NCBI RefSeq assembly: GCF_001039355.2
Contig: NW_019776137.1
Location: 26,435-90,434 of the forward strand
From: Lingula anatina
Taxonomy: Eukaryota; Brachiopoda; Lingulata; Lingulida; Lingulidae
Direction: 5' to 3'
DNA: 64,000 nt
Position numbers and translations under genes: made by a program. Positions 11,871-24,239 of this stretch are shown here, one piece after another (the first letter of the stretch is position 1; each line of letters starts with the position of its first letter). The notes beneath the pieces are model-generated. The model saw only the letters and a list, made by a program, of their open reading frames with translations, was not told the DNA's origin and ran no database searches.

Positions 11871-12229
11871 TTATGTCCCTTGCACATTCTTCTTGCCCTG
11901 TCTCTTTCTCGCCTTCTGCTGCTTTTGTTTGCCTCCATCTTGAGCAGATACTGGGCTCCCATTGGCTATCTTCACCTTGTGCTGCCCCCTGGTGATGATG
12001 CCATTCTGCTGATAGAGGTCATCCATGTCTGTGCTACATTCGCTGACTGACCTCTCACGGCTGTTGACGTCTACCGCTGGACGTGTCTGAAGATAGACGG
12101 ACTTACTGCAGCAAATACAACTACTTCACCTACGGTAGCAGGTATAACACTGTTGTAACACTGTCACAGCATTCAGCTTCTTATGTTGGACTTTAAAGAG
12201 AGCTACATTAATGTTTGTTCATTCCCTTG

Positions 12230-12280
<51 letters not shown>

Positions 12281-15200
12281 AATACGTACCGGAGTTCTTT
12301 TAGAAATGACCGCACAAATGTAGACGCAAATCACACTGGAGACCATCTGAAACACGGAGCAACTCACTGTTATAACTTCACATCATCTTCAGTTCAAACT
12401 CTGCCTGTCACAAAACCCATTGTTATAACTTCACATCATCTTCAGTTCAGTGTATTTCACATGATAGCCCTCTCATTCCATTCAATTTGTGCTCATATAC
12501 AGGCAGTTCCAATACTTTTTTCCAAAACGACAAGTCAATGTACCACAGATATATTAATAAAGGGTTTTTCAAAGCATTACTTACCAAAATGACCAGCCAA
12601 TAGAAGACATACATGAGTTCAGTTTGCTTAAATAAGTCCTTCCCCCACTTCAAACAAATGATGGCCTCAGTGAGAGTTATAGCACTGCAATTAGACAGAC
12701 AACAATTACAATTATGAAGGACCCTTGTTCCCAATCATAACACCATTTTATTCAATTCTGGAACAGCAAAAAGAGCTATTTCAAATATCCTCATCAAACA
12801 AAAAGAAAAATGCCTTTTTTTTCAAAATAAAAGTTCATTCAACCTGTCAATTATTATAACTGTTAAATCATGAAAGCTTCTATAACAGGCATTGAGCTTT
12901 CTGCCAGCATAAGTTCCTGGTATTACCAGTATAACCAACACTGTGTTCCTACACGTCTACATTGAGTGTCAGTGATATAGGAATAATATCTTACCAGTAC
13001 AACCAACACTGTGTTCCTACACGTCTACATTGAGTGTCAGTGATATAGGAATAATATCTTACCAGTACAACCAACACTGTGTTCCTACACGTCTACATTG
13101 AGTGTCTGTGATATAGGAATAATATCTTACCAGTACAACCAACACTGTGTTCCTACACGTCTACATTGAGTGTCTGTGATATAGGAATAATATCTTACCA
13201 GTACAACCAACACTGTGTTCCTACACGTCTACATTGAGTGTCAGTGATATAGGAATAATACTGCCTGTAAGAGAAAAAGATATACTGTTACACACGGTAT
13301 TATAGTCATCCGTAAATTATAAGCTAGCTACTTATATCTTAACAGCAACAATAAGAAACTCATTTACAAGAAATTGTCTTAATCACTGTATGCATGTGTG
13401 TATTGTTTTGAGTAGTTACCCAATAGTTGGGGCTGATATAACGTCGTGCGTGCGTACGTGTGCATTGTTTCAAGCAGTTACCTAATGGTCGGGGCTGATA
13501 TAACATGTGCATGCATGCTTGCGTGCATCGTTTTGAGTAGTTACCTTATAGTAGGAGCTGATATAACAGCTATGAAGATGAGGCGGCCGATGCAGAGAGG
13601 ATGTCCTGTCGCCATGTGAAGGATGTGCTTTAGGAAAAATGTGTTCAGCTCTGAAAGCTGGAAAAATACAAAGTAACAATATTATATCAATATGAAATTG
13701 AAAACAAAGCAAGACGACAGATGAAATTACCAAGTTAATGAAGCTAAAATCCAGTGATGTACAGAGAAAGCAATCTACGTATGTCCTGTGAGAAGACAGC
13801 TGCCTGACTCGACAGCTCTACTAGTGATGCTAAACTATTCAGAAGTTCTGGGTACATAATGCAGCTTAATTCCAGAGATCCAGAAGACAGTGTGACATCT
13901 ACTGGCGGCTGAGTCACTTGGCCTCAGCCAAATATCTACATTATTTTATATGATTACTCATATTATATCATTGCTTAATAGAATACTTATATGTAATTAC
14001 CTATCATTTGTACATTTTCAACTCCCCATATAGTTGTATGCACTACAATGAATAAAGCATATTTCTAGTGGTATCCAATATGTACTGACCTGCAAGATGA
14101 GAGAGAGAGAGAGAGAGAGAGAAGGGAGGGCACTGACCTGCCAGAAGATGACCAGTATGCTGACCCCAATGACCCTCATGTAGGAGGAGTTGGGGTCAAG
14201 CCATCGGACATGTGTCCAGCTGGCTGGGGTGAACTGGAGAGCCGCTCTTCTTAGCTTTCCTGTGGTGGAGTGGATGTCCCTAGAGGGAACGAAGAAAAAC
14301 TCTATAGCTATAACATGTATTTATGATCAATGTTAAAGCTGTTGTCTCAAATGAACAATCAAATATTCAGCAAACAACCAAAATGCTTACAAATAGCAAT
14401 GGCAAAATATTTTTACAGAGGTAACTTCTTTATCTGACAAAAGACCTAACCCTCGGGGGTCTGAAATTTTCCAAGTTCAAACAAATTAACTTTACACTTA
14501 CTTGATACTCTCCCATCTGAACTCTCTCATCTCCAGCACCTTACAGAACTGCATGCCGACCCAGATGCCGAGGCCGTTACACAGCAGGACATCCAGGACC
14601 CAGGCGTCCCACCAACACTCCTCAAAGTTAGGCAACAAGTGCATGAAGGCCATCTGGAGGGGAGTTAGGCAACAACATATTAGGCAACTGAGAATAATTT
14701 CAAAGATTCTCCACAAAAATTGAATATCTTTGTTATTTTATGCATTTCCCTCCACAAAATGGTTTACAAACTCTTTTATGAATGATAACAAAAACACGAT
14801 ATTAATAAATATGCAAATGCTCTCTAAAAATTCCCAGAAAATTTGATGATTGGCTCCCCGTCCCCTCCCCGTCAAGTACAGCCTACCTCTGTGGCTTCCC
14901 ACGTCACACTGATAGTCCAACAGATGCCATAATGGCGGATGAGCAGCGCCTTCAGACACCAGCCCCAGAAATGACCAAAGGCAAAAATATCCATGTGCCC
15001 CCAGAGACGCTCAAAGGAGACTTGTGAACAGTTGACAGCGTATTCCTGGAATAGAGAATAGTGATGTATATGATAACTATGTACATATAGACCTGTGAAC
15101 AGTTGACAGCGTATTCCTGGAATAAAGAATAGTGATGTAGATGATAACTATGTACATATAGGAGACTTGTGAACAGTTGACAGCGTATTCCTGGAATAGA

Positions 15201-18200
15201 GAATAGTGAGGTAGATGATAACTATGTACATATAGACCTGTGAACAGTTGACAGCGTATTCCTGGAATACAGAATAGTGATGTAGATGATAACTATGTAC
15301 ATACAGGAGACTTGTGAACAGTTGACAGCATATTCCTGGAATAAGGAATATTGATGGTGAATGGATGTGGGATTATAACTGTAATATAAGAAGTTTGCAC
15401 TTATATCTTACAACATTTTGATACAAATAATACATATATACAGTTTATAAATATTTCTTTCAAAGTATTGCATTTTCACAAGAAGCAATGTAATAGTTAC
15501 TGAGGGAGTATAACAGATGCTGAGGCAGCAATAGCAATCTTTTTGGCTTAGCCAAATCACCACTTTTTTGTCAATTTGATATCCAAATGGTTATAATTTG
15601 ACTTAAACAAGTCAAATCAAGCCATTTTTGTAGAGCCAATTTAAGTCAGTTTTAGCATTTGCCTCAACTGGCCATTGTTAGCACTACCCCAGCACTACCC
15701 CAGATATGTACTACAGAACAGCATCTTTCCTACCTGCTCCTCCATACGAAATCCTCGCAGTTTTGGGTAGAGAAAGAACAGCATTTCTTTGGCATCACTC
15801 AGACTTTGAAACACCAAAAACACTAGCAGCATGAAGTAGAGGACACTTAACCCTTGAAATGAGATAACAACATGGCATTTAGGAGAGGCGATGCGGTTCG
15901 CCAGAATATAAGTGTTGAAAGGACAAAAACACTTCATCTAAAATATTGAAAGTTATCTGTCATATGTTGTTAATCCAACTCTTTATCTAATAAAAGTACA
16001 CATTTTTTAAGTTCTTTAAAAAGAAAATCACAAGTTTATAAAATTAATACATATTTAACTAGGACTATGCATCATTTCGTGATGGTTCAACTCACCAAAG
16101 ACCATCCTCCATATTGCAGGATGTGGCCTAGTAAAGGGACCTGGAAGGTGATAGCACAGACATGAAAATATCTCAACTGACATCACGACTACACCACCTG
16201 ACATCACAACTACACCACCTGACATCACAACTACACCACCTGACATCACAACTACACCACCTGACATCACAACTACACCACCTGACATCACAACTACACC
16301 ACCTGACATCACAACTACACCACCTGACATCACAACTACACCACCTGTCACACTCCTGACACTGATCACAATCTGATGTCTCAGCTAACACAATCAGCCA
16401 AGGTCTCAGCTAACACAATCAGCCAAGACCTCAGTTAACACAATCAGCCAAGGTCTCAGCTAACACAATCAGTGGTCTCAGCTAACACAATCAGCCACAG
16501 TTCACATCAATCTCAGTTGTAAATGTTCACAATCAGAGGTCACAAGATAAATGACAAATGTATTATTAACATTATTATTATTATTATTATTAACATGAGA
16601 GACTCAAACCAGGACTGCATCCTGCTGACATCAAGCACAATCAGATAACAACCCAAACACAATTATGTTTTTTCAACAAACACAATTACAAAGGCTTTAT
16701 CAATTAACACAATCACTAAGTTTTCTCACCTATTGCAATCACATTGTTTTCTCCTCTACCACAATTACTCACCATTTGGGAACACTAGAGAGCTGACAAT
16801 GTTTTCTCCTCTACCACAATAACTCACCATTTGGGAACACTAGAGAGCTGACAGTTTTCTCCTCTACCACAATTACTCACCATTTGGGAACACTAGAGAG
16901 CTGACAATGAGGAAGAAGAACACTACAGCTAACAGTCCATTCCATAGATTGTCTTCCCATGTACTGCTGCTGTCACTGGAAATACAGGATGTGACCTACT
17001 ATAAATGCACAAGGTTTAACTTCCCTCTACCAGGGTGGCTGATTATATAGGGAAAAACTGACCAAAATGACCGTCTATTCATCTAGAGACATATCTGTGA
17101 ATATCTGTGAAAAATCAATCTGTCGCTGGTAGAGAGTAAGGTTTAACAATGTACCACGATCTGCATTATAAAAATAACCAGGTTTAACAGGGTACTACAG
17201 GTTGAAGTGCAATATTGTTTCTTCCCATAAGATAAAAGAGTGTGAATACATTCAGTAGTTATAAGTGACAGGCTATTTGTAGCTTCCCAACAGCCTTTTA
17301 AATGTGTTCTTACAGCCCAGACTCTTTTCTCTCCTGGACTAAAGTCCAAACACTCTCAGCACTTTCATCACACTGAATTATAGAAGATGATGTATAATTC
17401 CATATATTCCAGACTAGTCTCTTCCACCATGGATATTGTCAAACATATCTTGCATGCCTTCACCCAATTTACAGCTGTCTGTTCTAAGGGCATATGATAC
17501 TGTTTCTGATTATTTTAAAATTTATCTTATAAGATATCTCCTTCTCTGCACTAATCCTGGATAATCTGCTCTACCACAGTTTAAGAAGAATCCCCTGGGA
17601 GATCAATGATTTTATGTTCATAATGCAGAGATGAAATATTAAGCCTTTTTTATCTCAGCACCAACATGGTAAGCCATAAGATTACCAGCTTCTATCAAGT
17701 CAACACTGTCTAGAAACCCTTTGCTGAGCCGAACTCCTTTTTTTTTCAAAATAATTTTTAAAACTAAGGCAGCAAAGCTGTCAAATGTACAAGCAAAAAA
17801 CAGAAAATCATAATGCACAAAATAATATTATCTCAATTCTGATGCAATACAATATTTTGCTTAACTGCAATGTCAACATCAAATTTTAATTATGCACAAC
17901 AGGTAATACTGACAAAAGTAAAAGCGTAAGGCTTCATGACCTTGAGAGTTCAAGTTCACACTTTAAAAATGCCACAATGGAAAAAATGAACCCCCCCCCA
18001 AAAAAAAAAAAATTAAAATGCATAAATTCAAGAAAAAAATGATAACCCAATGGAGCTGCTTTTCTAATTTGAGCTGCACGATAATGTGTCAAACAGTTCG
18101 ACCAGTGCAATCAATTCGACCAAAAATTATTTTCAATGACATTTTTTTCTGGGCTCCAACATTTAGACCAAACGTCAAAATCATGTTCCAATTGTTCTAC

Positions 18201-18558
18201 CATGTCGTTGGAAAGAGTCGATAAATTTTCAAGTCAGTGAAATAGATGCTGCATGCCTCGACCCTTTGTCAATTGTTGTGCTTTCAATAGCTATTTAGAT
18301 GAAACAATTAGACCATTCCAAGAGACTACCCTACTTACTTTGGATCTCCACATGGATTCTCACTAAATTGCTATCAACTTAAGCGGCTTAAACGTCTGTC
18401 ATTCCTACTAAACTGTTAGAGTAATAAACTTTCGTGTACGCATGGCCTTCAGTAGTTAATTGCCCTCTAGCTGATTCAATGCTTATAGACGTACAGGGGG
18501 TATAGTCCAATTTGCTGATTTAGAATACTTGCCTACATTGACGGTTTCATCGGGGAGG

Positions 18559-18608
<50 letters not shown>

Positions 18609-21600
18609 NGATTATAGGTGACCTAAATCCAAGAGATGGGTACGGGGGCCCTTACCATCTAGGAGGAGAAGCAGTAACGGTAGCCGTCCGGCGGAGCCAG
18701 CGGAACGATCCGGACGAGACCGAAACCATGTGTACCGCCAGCGCTAACGCTGGTGGTACAATAATTACTGAGGGAGTATAACAGATGCTGGGGCAGCACT
18801 AGCAATTTTTTGGGCTTAGCCAAATCACCACTTTTTTGTCAATTTGTTATCCAAATGGTTATAATTTGACTAAAACAAGTCAAATCAAGCCATTTTTGTT
18901 GAGCCAATTTAAGTCAGTTTTAGCATTTGCCTCAACTGGCCATTGTTAGCTCTACCCCAGCACTACCCCAGATATATACCACAGAACAGCATCTTGCCTA
19001 CCTGCTCCTCCATACGAAATCCTCGGAGTTTTGGGTAGAGAAAGAACAGCATTTCTTTGGCATCACTGAGACTTTGAAACACCAAAAACACTAGCAGCAT
19101 GAAGTAGAGGACACTTAACCCTTGAAATGAGATAACAACAGCATGTCATTTAGGAGAGGAGATTTGATTCACCAGAATAAGTGTTGAAATGACAAAAAAT
19201 ATTTCACCTAAAATATTGAAAGTTATCTTCTATGTGTTGTTAATCCAACTCTTTATCTAATAAAAGCACACATATTTTAAAGTTTATTTAAAAAAATAAT
19301 CACAACTTAATAAATTTAATATATATTTAACTAAGACTATGCATCATTTCATGATGGTTCAACTCACCAAAGACCATCCTCCATATTGCGGGATGTGGCC
19401 TAGTAAATGGACCTGGAAGGTGATAGCACAGACATGAAAATATCTAAACTGACATCACAACTACACCACCTGACACTGATCACAATCTAGTGTCTCAGCT
19501 AACACAATCAGCCAAGGTCTCAGCTAACACAATCAGCCAAGACCTCAGTTCACACAATCAGTCAAAGCCTCAGCTAACACAATCAGTCAAGGTCTCAGCT
19601 AACACAATCAGACACAGTTAATATCAATCTCAGTTGTAAATGTTCACAATCAGAGGTCACAAGATAAATGACAAATGTATTATTATTATTATTGTTATTA
19701 ATAATATCACAGACACAAACCATTGTCCCCTAACACAACATGGATTGTATCCTGATAGCATCACATGGGTAAAACATATATCAAGCACAATAAAATATCA
19801 ACCCAAACACAATTAGGTTTTCTCACCTAACACAATTACAAATGATTTATCACTTACCACAATCACTAAGTTTTCTTACCTATGGCAATCACATTGTTTT
19901 CTCCTCTACCACAATTACTCACCATTTGGGAACACTAGAGAGCTGACAATGTTTTCTCCTCTACCACAATTACTCACCATTTGGGAACACTAGAGAGCTG
20001 ACAATGAGGAAGAAGAACACTACAGCTAACAGTCCATTCCATAGATTGTCTTCCCATGTACTGCTGCTGTCACTGGAAATATAGAATGTAACCTACTATA
20101 AATACACAAGGTTTCACTACCCTCTACCAGGGTGGCAGATTATATAGGGAAAAACCACTGACACATATCTGTGAATATCTGTGAAAAATCAATCTGTCGC
20201 TGGTAGAGAGTAAGGTTTAACAATGTACCATGATCTGCATTATAAAAATAACCAGGTTTAACAGGGTACTACAGGTTGCAGTGCAATATTGTTTCTTCCC
20301 ATCAGATAAAAGAGTATGAATACATTCAGTACTTATAAGTGACAGGTTATTTGTAGCGTCCCACCAGCCTTTAAAATGTGTTGGTACAGCCCGGACCATT
20401 TTCTCTCCTGGAGTCGACAAAATTCCATACACTCCCAGCACTTTCACTTGCAGAAGATGATGTATAATTCCATACACGGAACTGGCCTCTGTTACCAAGA
20501 ATACAGTCAACTATATCTGGCGTCAGAATCTCCTCTGAGCACAGCCGAGAATTAATTACAGCTTTGGAAACGACTTGCTCGCGCTGCTAGTTAATTATGC
20601 CGTGGGGAATTCAGGGCACAGACCGTGATCACTATATACCGCCAATGGATTTTTAGGTTTCCAGAATTTAGATTTTTCATGTGAATGCAGCTTTACTATT
20701 GTCTGTTCTAAGGTATACTGTTTCTGATGATTTTAAAACAAGATATATCTCCTTCTATGCACTAATCCTGGATAATCTGCTCTGCCACAGTTTAAGAAGT
20801 ATCCCCAATGGTTTTATGTTCATAATGCAAAGATGAAATAGTAAGCCTTTTTATCTCAGCACCAACATGGTAAGCCATAAGATTACCAGCTTCTATCAAG
20901 TCAACACTGTCTAGAAACCCTTTGCTGAGCTGAACTTCTTTTTTTCAAAATAATTTTCAATAAAATAATGAAATGAAAATAATAAACTGGGACTTTCTTT
21001 TCCCAAATTCTATTTCACAAAAAATATGAAATTCATTTAATAAACAAAAGAATATATGAGTAAATAAAACAACTCACATCAAAATAATAAAGAATAAAAC
21101 TAATTATCAGAGCAATGCTGCTGAATCCCAATCACCTAAAGTCATATATCTTTATATATTTTGTTTTTATTTATCATATTTACTAGTATTAAAGACTTAT
21201 CATTTTGTATTTATAAAATCTAGCATTTACTTATGTTGTCATTTACTTACATTTATATTTATTTACACTGTTATTTCTACCATTATTGCTTAGCCTATTA
21301 AAATATTTGTATTCTTTTCACCATATGTCCTTGTGATGTGAGAATAACCATACAAAAATAGACAGAGTCCCAAGTTTGCAACAGTTTTAAATCGTTGATT
21401 TGATTAAATGCAGTAAATTTGCTGACATCTATAATATGACAAATACTAGTAATGCCATCTACAAAAATGCTCACTGCTTCCAGACCAAAAACACACAAGA
21501 AAAAAAAATGTTGCTGCTTCTTTCACTTTATTTCCAACTCCTCAAGAATGCACAGTACAGCAATTAGGCAGTTTGCAACATTACATGAATACAAAGAGTA

Positions 21601-22514
21601 CCATCATTGAATATGTAACGGTCACTTCCCAAACACAATATGAGACTAGATAACAACCTCATTCCTAGGTCATGTGTAAAGTTGCTTGATGGTAAAATTA
21701 GAAATAACTGGCATTTATCTGTTAGGCACAAATCTATGTTAGGAATTTAATATCAAAATCCCAGTCATCACCCTGTCCTGTTCTCAGCAGTGGGCAGTGT
21801 CAACGCCGCTATAATTAACTCTATTGTCACATATTGATTGTCTGCATGAGGCATCATGTTATTAATAAATATTACAAATCAACTGTCTAGGGCTTTATGC
21901 GGCCCTGGCCTCTGTTATAATATAACGCAGAGACATCAAGGTATTCCAATGTCTTCAGATTAATATAATATGTCAAGATATGAGACGTAATGTGATCTGG
22001 CATTACATCACAGCATCAAGGCCACAACTATATACGTCTACTATAATTATATTACAACACACTGACAAAGCAATGTAAAATAACTCCGCCCCTTTATATG
22101 CAAATTTCACAGATCACAGGCCTGTCGGACACAACCCAGGGCGGTTTAGCGGACGTTTTGTTTATAAAGGAGTCGTCAAATAATTAAAAGAATGTTACTC
22201 CCATATAAGCGATATTTCATGCTATAAGAAATTAATTTATCATTATATCTGAGTTATGGACATAAAAGGTAGTCACGTTCTGGCAAAGAGCCGGGCAAAG
22301 AGCTGACATTAATTAAACCACGTGAAACACATGCCGCTTCATACCTTACAAACGCTGAGTACAACAACCACAGGATTGAAATTGTTAATAATGTGATCGT
22401 GTGTGGCTTGTAGAAAAACTCCAGTGATATATCGTCCACAGGGTGCTCGTTGATTGTGTAGAAATGATCGCTCGAATCCGAACAAGTCGACAATGTTCTT
22501 CGGCGGCTGGCCAT
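11871..22514 (-). CDS. PTDSS1: phosphatidylserine synthase 1, 12 exons
   Basis: ER/MAM membrane enzyme that exchanges the choline headgroup of phosphatidylcholine for serine. Exons in coding order: 22514-22345, 20072-19978, 19412-19368, 19120-19002, 15045-14887, 14653-14502, 14279-14138, 13657-13545, 13264-13199, 12684-12585, 12346-12290, 12086-11871 (stop TAA). The phases agree and give 477 residues, against 473 in human. Recognised stretches are [96 protein letters not shown] and [13 protein letters not shown]. The last exon encodes a hydrophilic Lys/Gln-rich tail ending GKKNVQGT. A second set of exons 2-4 lies at 16975-16881, 16140-16096 and 15852-15734, and the two sets cannot be spliced in series. 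The start follows the alignment [10 protein letters not shown]...; MTERF3 is divergent upstream. Confidence 0.95.
12229..12282. repeat. GA microsatellite
   Basis: A (GA)n run with interruptions lies directly beside the PTDSS1 exon 11 donor (intron side, CT in sense). A second short GA run is at 14098-14123. Confidence 0.95.
12925..13264 (-). repeat. 5 x 68-bp array copying PTDSS1 exon 9 plus donor
   Basis: Copies are spaced exactly 68 bases (ACCAGT at 12925, 12993, 13061, 13129, 13197). Each contains nearly all of exon 9 ([20 protein letters not shown]) and a donor GTAAGA, or a variant in the last copy. Only the first copy in sense has the acceptor (at 13265-13266). Copies differ by a few bases. 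Confidence 0.95.
15023..15350 (-). repeat. 5-copy 71/74-bp array copying the PTDSS1 exon 5 5' end plus acceptor
   Basis: TGTGAAC occurs at 15023, 15094, 15168, 15239 and 15313, so spacings alternate 71, 74, 71, 74. Each copy carries the acceptor (sense TATTCCAG, or a near variant) and about the first 28 bases of exon 5 (EYAVNCSQV). Only the downstream-most copy continues into the full exon. Confidence 0.93.
15470..17800. repeat. segmental duplicate (partner about 18770-20960)
   Basis: Includes a copy of MITE family A, PTDSS1 exons 2-4, the AACACAATCAGCCAAGG repeat and downstream intron in the same order as 18770-20960. A 20-bp array (CACCTGACATCACAACTACA) has about eight copies here (16180-16352) and about one in the partner (near 19450). 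The exon 2 donor repeat has three copies here (16767, 16822, 16875) and two in the partner. The single n at 18609 lies between the two blocks. Confidence 0.8.
15734..16975 (-). pseudogene. second copy of PTDSS1 exons 2-4
   Basis: Exon-like blocks 16975-16881 (95 nt), 16140-16096 (45 nt) and 15852-15734 (119 nt) match exons 2-4 at 20072-19002 almost perfectly, with intact splice sites. Surrounding introns match less well. The three exons total 259 nt, so including both sets shifts frame and reads TGA at once at the second exon 2. The two copies are therefore alternatives, either alleles or mutually exclusive exons; which set belongs to the reference allele is unknown. Confidence 0.75.
18320..18510. 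mobile_element. MITE family B copy
   Basis: Shares an internal core with 36230-36450, 55275-55485 and 56815-57025: TTCTCACTAAATTGCTATCA, then a TTAAGCGGCTTAAACGTCTG block. Flanked by intron. Confidence 0.55.
18561..18609. repeat. CA microsatellite ending at a single unknown base
   Basis: A (CA)n run is followed by TATATA and the ambiguous n at 18609, which probably marks a contig join. Confidence 0.85.
20525..20695. mobile_element. diverged copy of the 38468-38732 palindromic MITE
   Basis: Shares the core TTCAGGGCACAGACCGTGAT and the end TTTTCATGTGAATGCAGC with the intact element in archease intron 2. Lies in PTDSS1 intron 1. Confidence 0.65.
20960..22340. other. PTDSS1 intron 1, unannotated
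   Basis: AT-rich unique sequence. I see no coding exon, RNA gene or intact mobile element. Confidence 0.6.
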
Positions 22515-24238
22515 CTTCGATCTTCTATTAAGGCGAGGTCAAGGTCGATTAAGAGGCTGGAAAGGAGAATGCTTATGCAATAAGTGGCACGTTTGCATTT
22601 TCTCCCTTCCAAATGAAAAATTATCATGACAAACTATTTAAGTTAAATTCTGTGTGTTTTTATGTTATTTAAGATCAGAAAACTGCAATTAGAATGTTAT
22701 TTCACGTAAAAATATATTCATTTTCTAATTCACTTTGCATCCCCTATTTTATCGATTATTCGGAATAGAGGGCTTTGTGTACAGCTGCACAGTTTTTATG
22801 AGTGTCTTCAGCGCCATCTATCGTCATCGTGCATCAAATTTCCAACACGCACATGGGCTGATGCATGGTGTGATCAGACATTTCTATGGAAAATTTATTA
22901 CTCACCAGCAAAGAGGTAATGTTTGGATACTTTGAGTGCAAAATTTTACACTATTGAGGTTCGTGTCCTGAAAAAGGACACACATATAAATGATTGGGAT
23001 GACGACTTTGCCACTTGCAGTACACGATTATTTATTCATCTAAGGTAGAGTTGTATACAATTTTGTACAAATTTATCCAAGCTAAAACTTTAGTAAAAAT
23101 TTACCACCAAATTAATTTGCTTACTGGCCGTAAGATAACTAAAATAAAGGATTAGCACTAGCAGTAGTCCAGTTATCATAGCAACACAAATAAATCTTTA
23201 TTTAAAGACGAGTTTTTTACAAATGTACTTCAGGTTTTTTTTCCTTAAACTATAGCTCCTATGTTAAAGTCTTTTTTTCCCACAAAACCCAACTAATCTA
23301 CAACATATAGTTTCAGGAAGTGTATTTAAGAGATTAACCGTAGGACATCATTTCATATTTTCAAAAAAAATTGTATTTCAACGGACATTTTTTTTTCCTT
23401 TGAAAGTATAACTGTAAATACTTGGCACATAATTCATACAATACATTCATGTATAGTCTGTGGAAGCAGAACCAGGTCTACCCAACTACCAGACTCAGCA
23501 CCCAATGATCCCGAATTCAACAGTATATGGGACCACACTATCCGTTTTTAAGGTGTGTGTCAGCGCATTTCACACATATCATACGCATATCATACCCCGG
23601 AGCAAATTTTGAGATGAGATGCAATACTTTCTAACCCCGCTGAGAATCATTGCTGTCACATTGCATACTAGGCAAGAGCTGTGTCGCGTCTGATACTTCA
23701 TAGCGCATACTGACACACACCTTGAAAACGGGTAGTGTGGTCCGATTTACTGGTGAGTTCAGGATCATTCGGTGCCGAGTCTGGTAGCTGGGTACTAGGT
23801 CTGATATCTACTCTACACTGTCACATGGCAGTGAAGGTTTAAAAGGTTAGCATTAAGGCTGCTGTGAAAAGACGCCCTGGCAGTACTACAGTAACAGTAC
23901 TACAGTAGGTCATTTAGAAGACCTTTATTAACTGGAGGGACAGAGAATTTACAATCAAAATTTTGATAAAATGTGCAGTTTTAAAAGCTGTCTTTTTTTT
24001 TTGCTGAACGATAGATTAATTTGCTTTATGATTTGTTGCGTTGAGTTTACTTTGGTCAAATATGAACTTAGTATAAGTAGTTTAAACTAAAATATCTATT
24101 AGAATTACAAATAAACTTGAATAAATTATATGTCTTACTGGAGAACCACAGTTGCTTTGTATGTAACTTAAATTTGTCATTTCTTCTTGTAATTAAGTTC
24201 ATTTACTATGACATTGAAATATAATTCTTTCTTTCTAG
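22515..24238. promoter_or_regulatory. divergent intergenic region PTDSS1/MTERF3
   Basis: About 1.7 kb between the two start codons. MTERF3 probably has an unlocated 5' UTR exon here, because its ATG at 24240 follows an acceptor-like TTTCTTTCTAG. A palindromic MITE occupies 23470-23810. No other gene is supported. Confidence 0.6.
23470..23810. mobile_element. palindromic MITE
   Basis: The left arm (ACCAGACTCAGCACC, then AATGATCC) is inverted at the right end (GGATCATT, then GGTGCCGAGTCTGGT). The inner arms ACCACACTATCCGTTTT and AAAACGGGTAGTGTGGT also pair. About 340 bp, no coding content. Confidence 0.8.
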
Positions 24239-24239
24239 A

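Noticed and set aside
16055-16391. Frames open on both strands with GGVVVMS or HHLTSQL repeats
   Set aside because: Product of the 20-bp array in a PTDSS1 intron. The real coding block here is the 45-nt exon 3 copy at 16096-16140.
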